Shown here: positions 38,060 through 48,916 of the stretch, piece after piece
Numbering within the stretch: position 1 is the stretch's first letter
How the letters are laid out: each line of letters starts with the position of its first letter
Assembly: GCA_900472785.1 (NCBI GenBank)
Contig: UCJH01000044.1
Span: forward strand, 1-64,000
Reading direction: 5' to 3'
DNA: 64,000 nt
DNA from: Hyphomicrobiales bacterium
GTDB taxonomy: Bacteria > Pseudomonadota > Alphaproteobacteria > Rhizobiales > Rhizobiaceae
Position numbers and translations under genes: made by a program
The notes under the pieces: generated by a model
What the model saw: the letters and a program-made list of their open reading frames with translations, nothing else
The model's database searches: none
Told to the model about the DNA's origin: nothing

Positions 38060-39745
38060 ATGAACTTTGGTGGTTTTCGTACCGGCATAGCCGCAATTTC
38101 AATTCTCCTCTTCGCGGGCGCGGCATTTGCCGATGAAGCCGTCGAGCCCACCCCCGAAGCCAATGTCGTCGTCGAGGACAAGACGCCTGTTAAACAGGAA
38201 GGCTCCACGACAGAAGAATTCACTGCACCGGTACCATTTGCCGTGGCAGCATCTTCATCGGATATGACCCTCCCGAGCTGGAAGGCAGAGCAGGATACCG
38301 GGAAGGCCTGGGGTGCCCAGCCGACGCTGGGCGACGTGACCAACAACGGCGCCTTCTCCTACAGCTATCCGATCGCAGTCCCCGAGTTTCGCGGTTTGGA
38401 GCCCAAGCTTGCGCTGAGTTACAACTCCGGCAGAAAGACCAGGACCGGCGGCGAATACCAGGGCTGGCTTGGCTATGGCTGGGGTCTTTCCGGAATTCCG
38501 GTGATCGAGCGGGCCGGCTACGCACTCGGCGTGCCGCAATATCTTCCGGAAGACGTCTATCTGCTCAACGGCGAGCCACTTGCGAAATGCTCGGACGTGA
38601 CGAGAGGCGCGTCCTGCAGTGCCGGCGGCAACTGGGTGTCTGAGACCGAAAATTATTTGAGAATCAAGTTCGACGAGACCGCGAAGATTTGGGAAATAAC
38701 TGCAAGGGACGGCACGAAAACGGTACTAGAAGCTATAGGTGACATCCCGGGCGCGCCAGACGCAGTTGTAGGTGACGAGAACGATGATGTCCTATTGAAG
38801 TATCGGTGGCTCGTAACGTCTGTCACCGACACCAAACGAAATAACATTCGCTACAAATACAATTGTGTCGACGCCCCTGTTTGTTATCCGTCGGTTATTT
38901 CATATTTCAATCGCGATTCTGAAACCACGAGTGCAGACATCACTTTTCTCTATCAGGAACGTCCCGATTATATATTGTCGGCGAACGGACATACGATTTC
39001 GACAACGAAAAAGCGGCTTCAGACAATTGTCACTAGAAACTTTGGGCAAAGGACTGGCGGCTATAAAATTTCATATGATCAAGCTCCACTCAGTGGCGCT
39101 TCACGGCTCATCGAGGCGACGCAGTTTGGAAAAGACCTCGTCGTCGATGCCAATGGCACAATAATAGATGGTACATCTCTTCCAAAAACAGAATTTGACT
39201 ACAATGACACAATAGGCTTTGGCAGCAAGAAAATCGTCCCAAGCATCAAGGGAACGCCATATCAAAAAAATACCATATATACCCAATATTATTATGAACC
39301 AAATAGAAAAAGAAGCGTTGAAAGAGATTTTTGGGAAACATCATTTAGTACAATTGACGCAGATTCCGACGGGAAAACGGAAATTTTAAAGAAAAATTTT
39401 GATTCATCAGCGGATATAAACTGCAATTATTCGTTAATTTATAGAGACACCAGTGATATTGATTATACAAATCAGGGAATAGGTATTAAATGTAATGCAT
39501 TTTTATTTGCTAAACCATTTGATGTATTTGAGGACAATAATTTATCCGAGCTGGCTGAAGCAAAAACTGTTCAGGGGCTATCGGCAGGGCGGTTCGGCGC
39601 CGATAAGAAAAAAAATCAGCTTATGATACTAGCGCCCGCTACGGATTGGTCATCGACAGCGAAAGTCAGATGGCAGGCAGCCCTGACAAAAAACGGCAAT
39701 GCCTTTTCTGCGGACATTGCGCCGGCAACGCCGTCACTGACCTAG
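38060..39745 (+). CDS. SpvB-like N-terminal part of an RHS-family toxin (ends at a frame change)
   Basis: It encodes a signal peptide ([19 protein letters not shown], residues about 5-24) and then an SpvB/TcdB N-terminal domain, recognised by [21 protein letters not shown] and [20 protein letters not shown]. It ends at a TAG at 39743-39745, where similarity continues in the -1 frame (next CDS). The ATG at 38060 is preferred over an upstream start because it places the signal peptide at the N-terminus. The stretch from about 38650 to 39720 is clearly richer in A+T than neighbouring genes, which suggests acquired DNA. Alone, this part lacks the RHS shell and toxin tip. Either a 1-nt deletion or -1 frameshifting explains the break. 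Confidence 0.8.
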   Translation: MNFGGFRTGIAAISILLFAGAAFADEAVEPTPEANVVVEDKTPVKQEGSTTEEFTAPVPFAVAASSSDMTLPSWKAEQDTGKAWGAQPTLGDVTNNGAFSYSYPIAVPEFRGLEPKLALSYNSGRKTRTGGEYQGWLGYGWGLSGIPVIERAGYALGVPQYLPEDVYLLNGEPLAKCSDVTRGASCSAGGNWVSETENYLRIKFDETAKIWEITARDGTKTVLEAIGDIPGAPDAVVGDENDDVLLKYRWLVTSVTDTKRNNIRYKYNCVDAPVCYPSVISYFNRDSETTSADITFLYQERPDYILSANGHTISTTKKRLQTIVTRNFGQRTGGYKISYDQAPLSGASRLIEATQFGKDLVVDANGTIIDGTSLPKTEFDYNDTIGFGSKKIVPSIKGTPYQKNTIYTQYYYEPNRKRSVERDFWETSFSTIDADSDGKTEILKKNFDSSADINCNYSLIYRDTSDIDYTNQGIGIKCNAFLFAKPFDVFEDNNLSELAEAKTVQGLSAGRFGADKKKNQLMILAPATDWSSTAKVRWQAALTKNGNAFSADIAPATPSLT

Positions 39746-42700
39746 CCTTCCTCAAACCCCTTTGCGGGCGAGATTCATCTGCCGTCCTTCCCTTCGATTC
39801 GGATGGAAATGGCCGTGACAGCGTGACATCATCAAAAAGTGTCGTAAATTTTTTCGGGGATGGCCGCCAGCAAGTATTGTCGAATTGGAGTACTGGAATT
39901 CACCTCACATACAACCAAAACGGCCAGAGTAAAACCGAAAAGATTTCGGAAGTAAAATGTGTTTACAAGTGCGAATACCTTGATGTGAACGGGGATGGGC
40001 TCGAAGACGTTGTAAAGATTGATCCTGAGGTAGGATATTCTGGATTAGGCGGATATCTTTCCGTCTATCTATTTACAGGTGACCACCTGACGCCGTTATT
40101 CGAGCGATCACGTATTTACAATATTGGCTATCCCACGGCAGAAAGCGCGCTGATTACCGACGTAGACGGAGACGGTATTGCTGAGATCGTTCTGGCAATA
40201 CGCCGCGGCGCTGGCGATAATGCCTTTGCAGATTTCAGTTGGCAGGCCTATCGCATAAAGAAAGGCCCTGAGGGCGCGCGTCATACCGAGGATGACCTTT
40301 CGCTGCTATCGAGTTTCGTGACGACCGGCGACTTTAACGGCGATGGCCAAACAGATTTGCTGGTAGCGCCAACACCCACAGAGAGCCAACAATCAAATGA
40401 GGGAGGTATTTTCGAATACTTCCGAGATCACCCCTACAAAATCCACTATGGCGAAGCCTCTGGTGGCATAGCGAATGTGCTGAACATGGTGACGACGCCG
40501 CAGGGCGGGGCGGTGAGGGTCGCCTATCAGCCGTCGACGGCTTACGAGAACACCTATCTGCCCTACAGCATGCCGACGGTCAGCGCCTTGTCGATCTCGG
40601 ACGGCCGGGCCCAGACGGCTATGACGACGTACACCTATGCGAACGGCTTGTACAACATCGAGAAGCGCCGGTTTCTCGGCTTCGGCACGGTGATTAAGAC
40701 GCTGCCGAAAATAACCGGCGACACGAATGCGCCCATCGTCAAGACGACGTATCTGCAGTCCTTGGCGACCATCGGCCTGCCGTTGAAAACGGAGTATTTT
40801 GACGATGACGGCCTTGTGAGGCGTGTGGTTTCCGAGACATATCTGACGCAGGAGAGCGTTCCGTACTCGGCTGTCAATACGGGCACCACGACAGCTATCA
40901 CTGCTGGCGCGCTGACCCGAACACTGCGGACGACGCGATCCTTCGATACCTATGGCAACACCACGAATGAAATCGACCACGGCCGGATCGACGGTGATGA
41001 GTACAGCACTGACGACGGCGTGATGTCTCAGTCCTATTTCACCCCGAACCAGGCCGCCTATATCGTTTCGTCCCCTTACATCACGCGCAGCTATAGGGGA
41101 ACGACATCGGCCGGTCAGCTTTTGAGTGCGCGCGCCTATTTCTATGACAATCAGGCCAGTGGCGTTATGCCCTTGGAGGGAAAAGTGACGTCGGAGCGCC
41201 AGTTTACAAGCGCAGGCGCCTATCAGACAACGACCTTCGTCCACGACGATTACGGCAATGTGATAGAATCGACAAACGCCGAGGCGGAAACGACGACCTA
41301 TCAATACGACACGGTCCACCATCTTTTTCTGATCAAAACGACCTATCCGAGCGGGCTGTATGAAAATGCGACGCTGAATGCGGCTTGCAGCGCGCCCGCG
41401 GCGAAGGCAGACATCAGCCGCGTGACCGTAACGTATACCTATGATGCCCTGTGCCGGCCGACGCTTATTGAAAATGAAGTGACGGGCGCCCTGACGAAGA
41501 CCGCGTATCTGTCGTTCGGCGATCCCGCGGCACAGCGTGTTCTGACATCGACCAGCCTTCCCGGCACCACAGTCACTGCGGACCAGTATCAGTATTTCGA
41601 TGGCCTTGGACGCGTGTGGCGGGTAACCACCATCGGTGATACGACGTCGCCGACATCCTATGTCGATACGCAGTACGATCTGCGCGGGAATGCGTTCAAG
41701 ACCAGCCTGCCCTATGAAACGGGGACGCCGCTCTGGACGACGACGACGTTTGACTGGGCAAACCGTCCCATAAGGATGACCAATCCGGATGCAAGCTTCC
41801 GCAGCATCACCTATGGTCTGACGGATAAGATCAGCACCTCTGAAACGCCCGGCCTGGAAAACAGCTCGACGATAGATGAAGAAGGCGACAGGATTATCAC
41901 CTTCACATCGGCGGCCGGCGATATGATCGGGCGAGCCCAGCGATCGGTAACAGCCGCAGACGGCACCTATGTCAGCCGCTGGCTCTATGGTGCGACCTTT
42001 GACGGTGCGCACCGCATCGTCCAGGTGAAGGATGCCTTGTCCTCCGTCTGGTCCTACACCTATGACACCGCGGGCAATCGGCTGACGGCCGACGATCCGG
42101 ATCTTGGGCGCTGGACCTATCGATACGACGACGCCAATCGCCTCGTGCAACAGAAGGATGCGCGCGGTAATGTGACGGTGATCACCTATAACCCGGACGG
42201 TCAACCAACGGTCACGACGGCCTATGCGAACCAGGCGAATGCGGATGCGAAGACCGGAGGAACGATCCTCTCGCAGAACATCTACAGCCAGCTGCAGACC
42301 GGTTTCTACAACAAGGGCAGGCTGACGACGGCGGTGAACGGCTCGGCCACGCAGCTTTTCGATTACAACGGCGACGGCCTTCTGCAACGAAAGGACGTGA
42401 CGATTACCGTCGCGACAAACAACAACGTGCTGCACACCGAGGAAACGGGCTACGACCAGGGCGGCAAGACGCTGTGGAAAGCCTATGGTCCGGCTGCGGA
42501 AGCAACGAATGTCGGCCTGCCGACGAGCCGCTGGAAGTACAACCGCAAGGGCCAGCTGATCGCCATCCCCGGCTACATCACCGCGATCGACTATGAAGCC
42601 GATGGCCAGACCGCGTCGATCACCTATGCCAACAAGGTCGTCACGACCTTCACCTATTCGCCACAACGCCGATGGCTCAACAGCTTTGTCACGAAAAGAG

Positions 42701-44232
42701 ATCCTGGAAATGGTGAACCGGCGGTCATCATCGCTATGGCCATCTACACCCGGGACAAAACGGGACGGATTCTGTCGATCAATGAGGCCGGCACGGCGAA
42801 CGACTGGGTCTACGAATATGACGGCTTCGGGCGCCTGTCGAAAGCGGTCAACGGCGGCAACGAGGAGGCGGCCTCTTCGGAAATCTTCGCCTATTACGCC
42901 AATGACAATCTGCGCAGCCGCAGCCGGCTGACCGGAAGCTTCGTCTATCCGTCGGCCACGGCCGATCGGCCACACGCGCCGCTGTCCCTCAATGGCGAAG
43001 CCTTTGCCTATGACGCGAACGGAAACCTGACGACCGATCCGCAGGGCACGGACGCGACAACGGACGATCGCAGATTTACCTACGATCTCGCCAACCGGGT
43101 TTCCAAGGTCGAGATCGGCGCTTCGCCCGCCCTGACGCTGAGCTACGGCCCCGACGGAAGCCGGGTCAAGAAGACATCCGCCTCGGGCACGACGCTTTAT
43201 CCGGATGCCAGCGCCGAATACAATCCGGCGACCCAGGCCTTCACGCATTATCCGCACATGGACATCAGGGTCGTGGGCTCGGCCAAATACTTCCTGCACC
43301 GCGACCACCTGTCGTCCGTGCGGGTCGTCACCGACATCACCGGCGCGGTCGTCGAAAGCACCCGCTACATGGCCTTCGGCGAAACCGCCAACAAGGCGAT
43401 GACGACGCAGAAGAACTATATCGGCGAACGCTTCGACCCCGAAACCGGCCTGCTCTACCTCAACGCCCGCTACATGGACCCGAAGTTCGGACGGTTTATC
43501 TCACCGGACGACTGGGACCCGACGATGGAGGGCGTTGGGACGAACCGGTATGCCTATGCGGGAAATGATCCGGTCAACAAAAGCGATCCAAACGGGCATG
43601 TGTCGGGTCCAAATCCGAATGTCGTAAAAGAGGCCCAAGTCGCAAAGCAGCAGGACCATGAAGCGACCAAGTTAGCGACGGCTATGTACGGAAGCAAAGA
43701 TCGTCAGATTGATCGCCTGTTGGAGGGAGCTGGCCCGGAAGTGGAAAAGCTTGCAAGACAAAAGTATCACTTTATGCGGTCTGGACGAGCTGACCCCGAT
43801 GACACGGTTTTGGCTTTGATTCCTGGGGGCGGAGCAGTTCGCGCAGCTATTGCACTTAGGGGCTTTGTTGCTGCGGGAGGGCGTGCGATTGTTGAAAAAG
43901 TTGCTGCGGAGGCAACTGCAAAGTTTGTTGCCAACCCATATGGGAAACTTGGCGGCCCAGCGCACAGGGCGGCGGTTGGAGATGTCGTAGCGGATATAGA
44001 GGCGCGGGGTTTAAGAGCTGTGCCTGAATTCCGCGTGTTGACGCCCAGTGGTTCGAAGGGCTCACGCTTTGTTGATGTGGTTGCGCGCGACTCCGCTGGT
44101 AACCCCGTCGGATATTACCAGATTGGAAGGCAGACGGGGGCTGGATTACCGGTGGCCCGCGAGACTCGTGCGCTCAACGATCTTGAGGCCGTGCTGGGAA
44201 CCAGACCAAACTTTATACCTTATAACAAGTAG
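39646..44232 (+). CDS. RHS/YD-repeat protein with VCBS repeats and C-terminal nuclease-like toxin tip
   Basis: The main body of the RHS protein, up to 1528 residues from a TTG; true coding in this frame probably begins near 39730 as a continuation of the SpvB-like part. FG-GAP/VCBS-type repeats ([39 protein letters not shown]) are followed by many YD repeats (for example [20 protein letters not shown]). The conserved RHS core is [20 protein letters not shown] to [18 protein letters not shown] near 43410-43605. After it comes a variable tip. Its last 100 residues ([43 protein letters not shown]) look like a PD-(D/E)XK-type nuclease toxin. The tip and next gene are less GC-rich, as in exchangeable RHS toxins. 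Confidence 0.82.
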   Translation: MVIDSESQMAGSPDKKRQCLFCGHCAGNAVTDLAFLKPLCGRDSSAVLPFDSDGNGRDSVTSSKSVVNFFGDGRQQVLSNWSTGIHLTYNQNGQSKTEKISEVKCVYKCEYLDVNGDGLEDVVKIDPEVGYSGLGGYLSVYLFTGDHLTPLFERSRIYNIGYPTAESALITDVDGDGIAEIVLAIRRGAGDNAFADFSWQAYRIKKGPEGARHTEDDLSLLSSFVTTGDFNGDGQTDLLVAPTPTESQQSNEGGIFEYFRDHPYKIHYGEASGGIANVLNMVTTPQGGAVRVAYQPSTAYENTYLPYSMPTVSALSISDGRAQTAMTTYTYANGLYNIEKRRFLGFGTVIKTLPKITGDTNAPIVKTTYLQSLATIGLPLKTEYFDDDGLVRRVVSETYLTQESVPYSAVNTGTTTAITAGALTRTLRTTRSFDTYGNTTNEIDHGRIDGDEYSTDDGVMSQSYFTPNQAAYIVSSPYITRSYRGTTSAGQLLSARAYFYDNQASGVMPLEGKVTSERQFTSAGAYQTTTFVHDDYGNVIESTNAEAETTTYQYDTVHHLFLIKTTYPSGLYENATLNAACSAPAAKADISRVTVTYTYDALCRPTLIENEVTGALTKTAYLSFGDPAAQRVLTSTSLPGTTVTADQYQYFDGLGRVWRVTTIGDTTSPTSYVDTQYDLRGNAFKTSLPYETGTPLWTTTTFDWANRPIRMTNPDASFRSITYGLTDKISTSETPGLENSSTIDEEGDRIITFTSAAGDMIGRAQRSVTAADGTYVSRWLYGATFDGAHRIVQVKDALSSVWSYTYDTAGNRLTADDPDLGRWTYRYDDANRLVQQKDARGNVTVITYNPDGQPTVTTAYANQANADAKTGGTILSQNIYSQLQTGFYNKGRLTTAVNGSATQLFDYNGDGLLQRKDVTITVATNNNVLHTEETGYDQGGKTLWKAYGPAAEATNVGLPTSRWKYNRKGQLIAIPGYITAIDYEADGQTASITYANKVVTTFTYSPQRRWLNSFVTKRDPGNGEPAVIIAMAIYTRDKTGRILSINEAGTANDWVYEYDGFGRLSKAVNGGNEEAASSEIFAYYANDNLRSRSRLTGSFVYPSATADRPHAPLSLNGEAFAYDANGNLTTDPQGTDATTDDRRFTYDLANRVSKVEIGASPALTLSYGPDGSRVKKTSASGTTLYPDASAEYNPATQAFTHYPHMDIRVVGSAKYFLHRDHLSSVRVVTDITGAVVESTRYMAFGETANKAMTTQKNYIGERFDPETGLLYLNARYMDPKFGRFISPDDWDPTMEGVGTNRYAYAGNDPVNKSDPNGHVSGPNPNVVKEAQVAKQQDHEATKLATAMYGSKDRQIDRLLEGAGPEVEKLARQKYHFMRSGRADPDDTVLALIPGGGAVRAAIALRGFVAAGGRAIVEKVAAEATAKFVANPYGKLGGPAHRAAVGDVVADIEARGLRAVPEFRVLTPSGSKGSRFVDVVARDSAGNPVGYYQIGRQTGAGLPVARETRALNDLEAVLGTRPNFIPYNK
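39688..39694 (+). other. Slippery heptamer A AAA AAC in frameshift phase
   Basis: The zero frame reads ACA AAA AAC, the classical -1 slippery arrangement, 48 bases before the zero-frame stop. A -1 shift leads into the long RHS frame. A small hairpin (GCAATG 39696-39701 with CATTGC 39715-39720) follows after one base, closer than the usual 5-9. A chance homopolymer remains possible. Confidence 0.4.
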
Positions 44233-44243
44233 GACCCAAGCAG

Positions 44244-44774
44244 ATGTCAGGACGTCAATTTAACTTCTTTCTTGGCCCTTCAGATCAGGTTGCATTCGAT
44301 GAAGCTCTGCGGACTTCAGGTGACATCGCGTTCATTAAAGACCGTTCCACGTCGCCTAAACCGGAAGAACAGGACTCTTCGGTAATTCACGATCTCGGTA
44401 AGGAGCCTTTTAGAGTTCTGATCGCGCGGCGGGAGGATATAGCCAATATACGCTTTCGACCAATTAAGGGTTGCGACGAATTTTCCTGCAGCGTGACGTC
44501 CCAGCTCGTCATCGAATTTGATCGGTTTTTCGGAAACAGCCGCTTTATTCGTGCCGGCCGGTTGTACCGGATCGACAAATACTGGGGAGATGACGGCAAG
44601 TTGGTCAGCAAACCGGACGCGTTTATTGAATGGGGCGATCGGCTTTACAAGCTAGCCAAGAAGTCTCTGATCAAAGTCGAGCAGGGTTGCTTCGCTGGCA
44701 AAGAGGCGCTTGAAATGCGTAGAGCAGGCGCGGCATTCGAGGGGCTGGATATTACGATGGGGTCGATTGACTGA
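44244..44774 (+). CDS. Candidate immunity protein for the RHS toxin tip
   Basis: A 176-residue soluble protein without recognised domain. It starts 11 bp after the RHS stop, after GTAGGACCCAAGCAG, on the same strand and with the same lower G+C as the toxin tip. There is no signal peptide or membrane helix, fitting a cytoplasmic inhibitor. The N-terminus FNFFLGPSDQVAFDEALRTS resembles small proteins seen behind polymorphic toxins, but I cannot assign an Imm family. The immunity role is inferred from position. Confidence 0.65.
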   Translation: MSGRQFNFFLGPSDQVAFDEALRTSGDIAFIKDRSTSPKPEEQDSSVIHDLGKEPFRVLIARREDIANIRFRPIKGCDEFSCSVTSQLVIEFDRFFGNSRFIRAGRLYRIDKYWGDDGKLVSKPDAFIEWGDRLYKLAKKSLIKVEQGCFAGKEALEMRRAGAAFEGLDITMGSID

Positions 44775-44943
44775 TTAAGGCTCCGAGGACGATGTGATCG
44801 GGTTCCGTTCTCTTAATTGGGCGGCATGGCGAGGTGTTCCTGGACTTTGAGTGATCGGCCAGCTTATCGGGTCTGGGGTGGTTTGACCTTGCCCGATTAA
44901 ATAGTCGATTTTGAAGTAAGCTATGGCCCATTGAGGAACAGGA

Positions 44944-45135
44944 ATGAAACGGAACCGTTTTACGGACGAACAGATTATCGGCAATCTGGAAGAGCACAAG
45001 GTAGGCATGGCGGCCTCGGAGCTTTGCCGCTAGCATCTATAAATGGAAAGCCAAGTTCGGCGGCATGGACACATCAGAGGTCAAGCGGCGAACGACGCTG
45101 GAGGACGAATACACTACGCTGCGCTCCAGTTTTTG
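44944..45135 (+). pseudogene. IS3-family transposase OrfA fragment
   Basis: The frame starts MKRNRFTDEQIIGNLEEHKV, the helix-turn-helix start of IS3-family OrfA, and stops at TAG 45031-45033. The +1 frame then continues SIYKWKAKFGGMDTSEVKRR, the normal OrfA continuation; about 20 bases are missing between the two. No orfB follows. A possible left terminal repeat begins near 44883 (TTGACCTTGCCCGATTAAA). The stretch 45136-45338 shows nothing recognisable. Confidence 0.85.
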
Positions 45136-45338
45136 GGATCAATCACTTTTGTATTCCTGGGGCGAGAACCAAGAGCACGGTGGCTAATTTTGTTCGATGC
45201 ATAATAGGCGCGGAAAAGCCACGCAGCTGGCTTATCCAACCAGGCTGCAAGGCGGTTTTTTCACGACTTGGCGGAGAGTGACGGTTTCGTGGTTAAGGGT
45301 CCTACGCGCCGGCACTTTGCCAGTATCGGGATTTGGCG

Positions 45339-45368
45339 TTGAACGCATAAACGCGATATTGCTATACC
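45339..45368 (+). promoter_or_regulatory. Putative promoter of the type II secretion gene set
   Basis: TTGAAC (45339-45344), an 18-bp spacer and TATACC (45363-45368) form a reasonable sigma-70-like promoter, 49 bp before the first open frame (GTG 45418). Prediction from pattern only. Confidence 0.4.
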
Positions 45369-45417
45369 ATACCTGCGGCGACCGCGGTGAGTCCGGTTTT
45401 ACCGAAATACGGGAACA

Positions 45418-45702
45418 GTGGACGAGACGTTTTCCTATGTGCATCAGGTCGGATGGCCGTTCCTGCAGCAGCACGGAATGACGGAAGAAGCCGTGCTCGC
45501 ATTTTCCATGCAAGAAAGTGAGCTGTCCCACTTTGTGTTTTTGGAACCTCAGCGGGAATTGACGGCATTGATCCTGGCGCGCAAGCTTGGGCGAACAGAG
45601 CTCATGCCTGATATTATCGCCAAGGCGCGCAAGCGTTTCGGCGCGTTTTCCCGGCTCGGCAACCGGCTGCCCAGCGAGCAATTCGAGCGCATCGGGCAAT
45701 AA
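45418..45702 (+). CDS. Small hypothetical protein upstream of gspD
   Basis: A 94-residue soluble, helix-rich protein (GWPFLQQHGMTEEAVLAFSM, ELTALILARKLGRTELMPDI). I do not recognise a family. The codon use looks like that of the adjacent genes, and the GTG at 45418 has GGGAACA just upstream. It lies after a plausible promoter and 126 bp before gspD on the same strand, so it may belong to the secretion gene set. No cysteine, signal or membrane segment is seen. Confidence 0.5.
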   Translation: MDETFSYVHQVGWPFLQQHGMTEEAVLAFSMQESELSHFVFLEPQRELTALILARKLGRTELMPDIIAKARKRFGAFSRLGNRLPSEQFERIGQ

Positions 45703-45828
45703 CTCAATCTCTTTTAAGCAACCACCGGAGATAATCCTGTGGATATGCACTTCATCGTGAAACTCCCCATTCCCCTCCATCCCCTCACACCTATAAAGTG
45801 TCCTGCAAGCATAGGCTGAGGGGCTGGG

Positions 45829-47955
45829 GTGCATAGGATTCGGGTTGGTTTCAGCATGGTTCTGGCCGTGCTGGCGGGGTGCGCCTCGGAGAATGGCGAT
45901 GACAGATGGACGTCGCTGATGGAAGGGGTCGAGCGGCCCCATGCGCAGCAGATGCGCGGCTATCCGAATTCCAGCGTCATCGGCAAGGGCGGCATCACCG
46001 GTTCGACGCCGGCGGGCTTTGCGCAGATCGGCAGTGGGGAATTTACCGGACAGTCGATGTCCTCGGTGACGAGCGGTCCGGCTGCCGACGGGTCCGAGGG
46101 CTATACGATCAATCTCGTCGATGCCCCGATCGCGATGGCTGCCAAGAAAATCCTCGGCGATATCATGGGCTACAACTATCTGGTCGATCCCAAGGTCGGC
46201 GGAACGGTCACGCTGCAGACCAGCAACCCGATGTCGAAGCAAAGCCTGCTCGACATTCTCGAAGTGTCGCTGGCGACGAATGGCGCGGCGATCGTCAAGA
46301 AGGCCGACCGCTACGAGATCGTGCCTTTTTCGGAGGCAACGTCATCGAACGCGATCATCAGCGGCGGGCGGATGCCGAAGAACGAGCCGGGCATGAAGGT
46401 GCAGGTCCTGCAGCTGAAATACATCGCTGCGGACGAGATGCGCGACATCATCGAGCAGGTGAGCAAGAAGGGCGCGGTGTTGCGGATCGATTCCGCGCGC
46501 AACTACATCGTCGTGGCCGGCAACAATGGTGAGCTTTCCGCCATCCGCGAGTCCATTTCGGTCTTCGACGTCGACTGGATGAAGGGCATGTCGACGGCCC
46601 TGTATCCGCTGAAGGCGTCGCAACCGCAGGAACTGGTGAAGGAGCTCAACAGCGTTTTCGGCGTCGATGGCGGCCCGAACGCCAAGACGATCCGCTTCAT
46701 TCCCAATACCCGCCTCAATGCGGTTCTGGCGATCACCTCGCGGCCGGCCTATCTGCCAAAAGTATCGGCCTGGATTTCCAAGCTCGACAAGATCGCGCAG
46801 ACGAACGAGGAGCAGCTGTTCGTCTACGAGATCCAGAACAGGCCGGCGGCGGAGTTGGCGAAGGTTTTGCAGAACGTGCTCGCCAGCGCCAAGTCGAACA
46901 GCGAGACATCGACAAGGCAGAGCGCCGTCGCGCCCGATCTGGTGGCCGAGACCATGCAGACGGACGGCGCCGTGGCGCAGGATATTCCGCCGGAGGCGCA
47001 GATGGAGCCGGCAGCGTTTGCGCCGACAGGCAGCTCCTCCATTCCCTCGGTCGTCGCGGACGTGGAAAACAACGCCCTGCTGATCTCGACAAACGCCCGG
47101 GAATACCAGCGCATCGAGCAGATTCTGCGCCAGCTCGATATCCTTCCGACGCAGGTCTTCCTCGAGGCGGTCATCGCCGAGGTGACGCTGACGGACGAAC
47201 TGAAATTCGGGCTCCGCTGGTATCTGGAGAATGGCAACAATTCGCTCGGGCTTTCGGATCTTGCCTCGGGCGCGGTGACGGCAGCCTTCCCGGGATTCAA
47301 CTGGACCCATGTCGCTACCGACGCGCAGACGGCATTGTCGGCGCTCTCCAGCGTGACGAAGGTCAAGGTGATCTCATCTCCAAACCTGATGGTGATCAAC
47401 AACCAGCAGGCGAAACTTCAGGTCGGCGACCAGGTGCCGACTGTTACGCAAACGAGTTCCAACACCAGCTCCGCGAATGCCGTGGTCATCAACACGGTGG
47501 AAATGAAGGACACAGGGATCATTCTTTCCGTGACGCCCCGGATCAACAGCTCCGGCCGGGTGATGCTGGACATCCAGCAGGAGGTCAGCAACGTCATTGC
47601 GACGACGACATCCGGTATCGATTCGCCGACGATCCAGCAGCGGAAGATTTCGACCCGCGTGGTCGTTCACGATGGCGAAAGCCTGGCCCTGGGCGGGTTG
47701 ATCCAGGAGAAGAAGTCGCTCAATCACAGGAAGGTCCCGGTCCTCGGCGATATCCCGCTGCTGGGCAATGCCTTCAAATCCAAAACCGATGGTATCAACA
47801 GGACGGAACTCATCATTTTCATCCGCCCGAGGATCGTTCGCGACAGCGAGGAAGCCCGGCAGGTTACCGACGAGTTTCGCCAGCAGTTCGACTTCGGACG
47901 CAACGATACGCCCGGCAAGCGCATGCAGCGCGACCTCGCCCGGCTGGCGGAATAA
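45829..47955 (+). CDS. gspD: Type II secretion secretin GspD
   Basis: The outer-membrane secretin channel of a type II secretion system. Of 708 residues, the N-terminus carries a lipoprotein signal (VLAVLAGC, lipidated Cys at residue 18). The N0 domain follows (YTINLVDAPIAMAAKKILGD, about 90-165), then N1-N3 domains (about 185-430), and the secretin domain, with FLEAVIAEVTLTDELKFGLRW near 445 and VPVLGDIPLLGNAFKSK near 640. The start is GTG at 45829 after GAGGGGCTGGG; an ATG 27 bp in is the alternative. No pilotin gene is seen. Confidence 0.93.
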   Translation: MHRIRVGFSMVLAVLAGCASENGDDRWTSLMEGVERPHAQQMRGYPNSSVIGKGGITGSTPAGFAQIGSGEFTGQSMSSVTSGPAADGSEGYTINLVDAPIAMAAKKILGDIMGYNYLVDPKVGGTVTLQTSNPMSKQSLLDILEVSLATNGAAIVKKADRYEIVPFSEATSSNAIISGGRMPKNEPGMKVQVLQLKYIAADEMRDIIEQVSKKGAVLRIDSARNYIVVAGNNGELSAIRESISVFDVDWMKGMSTALYPLKASQPQELVKELNSVFGVDGGPNAKTIRFIPNTRLNAVLAITSRPAYLPKVSAWISKLDKIAQTNEEQLFVYEIQNRPAAELAKVLQNVLASAKSNSETSTRQSAVAPDLVAETMQTDGAVAQDIPPEAQMEPAAFAPTGSSSIPSVVADVENNALLISTNAREYQRIEQILRQLDILPTQVFLEAVIAEVTLTDELKFGLRWYLENGNNSLGLSDLASGAVTAAFPGFNWTHVATDAQTALSALSSVTKVKVISSPNLMVINNQQAKLQVGDQVPTVTQTSSNTSSANAVVINTVEMKDTGIILSVTPRINSSGRVMLDIQQEVSNVIATTTSGIDSPTIQQRKISTRVVVHDGESLALGGLIQEKKSLNHRKVPVLGDIPLLGNAFKSKTDGINRTELIIFIRPRIVRDSEEARQVTDEFRQQFDFGRNDTPGKRMQRDLARLAE

Positions 47956-47964
47956 GGAGACCGG

Positions 47965-48444
47965 ATGACCACCGAGATCGCCGCCTTCTTCATTCTGGCA
48001 ACGCAGCTGGCGGTCATCGCCGTGATCGATCTGCAAAAACTGATCATCCCCGATCTTTGCAATGCGGTTCTGGCGGTGACGGGCCTCGCGGTGCAATGGC
48101 ACGCTGGAACGCTGGACCTCGCGTGGATCCTGATTGGCGTTGCCGTCTTCGCCGGCACGTTTGCTCTGGTGCGGACGGTGCACTACCGCGCGAGAGGCCA
48201 GGTCGGGCTGGGGCTTGGCGACGTGAAGATGGCGGCGGCGGCGGCATGCTGGATCACCGTGAGCAGCTTTCCCCTGTTTCTGGCCGCTTCAAGCCTCAGT
48301 GCCCTGCTGTTTGTGGTCCTGATGCTGCCGTTCTGGAAAACGGATGCCGGAACCAGGCGTGTTCCGTTCGGTCCCTTTCTGGCTGCAGGTCTTCTCCTGA
48401 CCTGGAGCCTCGACGTGAATTCAATCGCCATTTCGTTCGTTTAG
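47965..48444 (+). CDS. A24-family prepilin peptidase (GspO/CpaA-like, short form)
   Basis: A 159-residue polytopic aspartyl protease that cleaves the leader of pseudopilins such as GspG. The two catalytic aspartates are D22 in AVIDLQKLIIPD and D86 in the GLGLGDVKM (GxGD) motif. About five membrane helices are present. The N-terminal methylase domain with zinc cysteines found in full GspO/PilD is missing, as in CpaA-type enzymes. It starts 9 bp after gspD, after AATAAGGAGACCGG. Confidence 0.9.
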   Translation: MTTEIAAFFILATQLAVIAVIDLQKLIIPDLCNAVLAVTGLAVQWHAGTLDLAWILIGVAVFAGTFALVRTVHYRARGQVGLGLGDVKMAAAAACWITVSSFPLFLAASSLSALLFVVLMLPFWKTDAGTRRVPFGPFLAAGLLLTWSLDVNSIAISFV

Positions 48445-48454
48445 GGGTTTGCTT

Positions 48455-48916
48455 ATGGATCGTTTCCCGATGTCCAAAGTCACATGCGATCCGGTGAACA
48501 AACGCATGGGCGCGCGCACGGATGCCGGCTTTTCCCTCGTCGAGCTTCTCGTTGTTCTGGCGATCATCGCATTGATCACCTCGATCGTCGCACCGCGCGT
48601 GCTTGGTTATCTCGGATCGGCAAAGGTCGATAGCGCCAAGGTACAGGTGAAAAACCTGGAGGCCGCGATCGAACTTTATTACCTGGATTCCGGGCGCTAT
48701 CCCACACAGGAGGAAGGAATCGGCGTCCTGTCCGCCCGCCCGGCGGAGGCAACCAGCTGGAATGGTCCCTATCTGAAAAATGCAGCGGACCTGAAGGACC
48801 CTTGGGGGAACGCCTATCAGTACCAGGCGCCGCAAGGCGATACGTCCTTCGCCGTGATTTCGCTGGGACGCGATGGCAAGAAGGGGGGAGAAGGAGAAGA
48901 TCGTGACCTCCCATAG
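48455..48916 (+). CDS. gspG: Major pseudopilin GspG
   Basis: A 153-residue pseudopilin forming the type II secretion pseudopilus. The cleavage site is G25-F26 with Glu at mature position 5 (DAGFSLVELLVVLAIIALI). The GspG signature continues with DSAKVQVKNLEAAIELYYLD, YPTQEEGIGVL and WNGPYLKNAADLKDPWGNAY. The C-terminus has the calcium-loop-like end ISLGRDGKKGGEGEDRDL. An ATG at 48455 with AGGGG seven bases before it is chosen over a TTG two codons upstream. It overlaps gspL by 14 bp. Confidence 0.95.
   Translation: MDRFPMSKVTCDPVNKRMGARTDAGFSLVELLVVLAIIALITSIVAPRVLGYLGSAKVDSAKVQVKNLEAAIELYYLDSGRYPTQEEGIGVLSARPAEATSWNGPYLKNAADLKDPWGNAYQYQAPQGDTSFAVISLGRDGKKGGEGEDRDLP

Noticed and set aside
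40393-43308. Minus-strand frame of 971 codons opposite the RHS repeats
   Set aside because: Arginine/valine-rich low-complexity text typical of an antisense frame; the plus strand holds genuine YD repeats and an RHS core.
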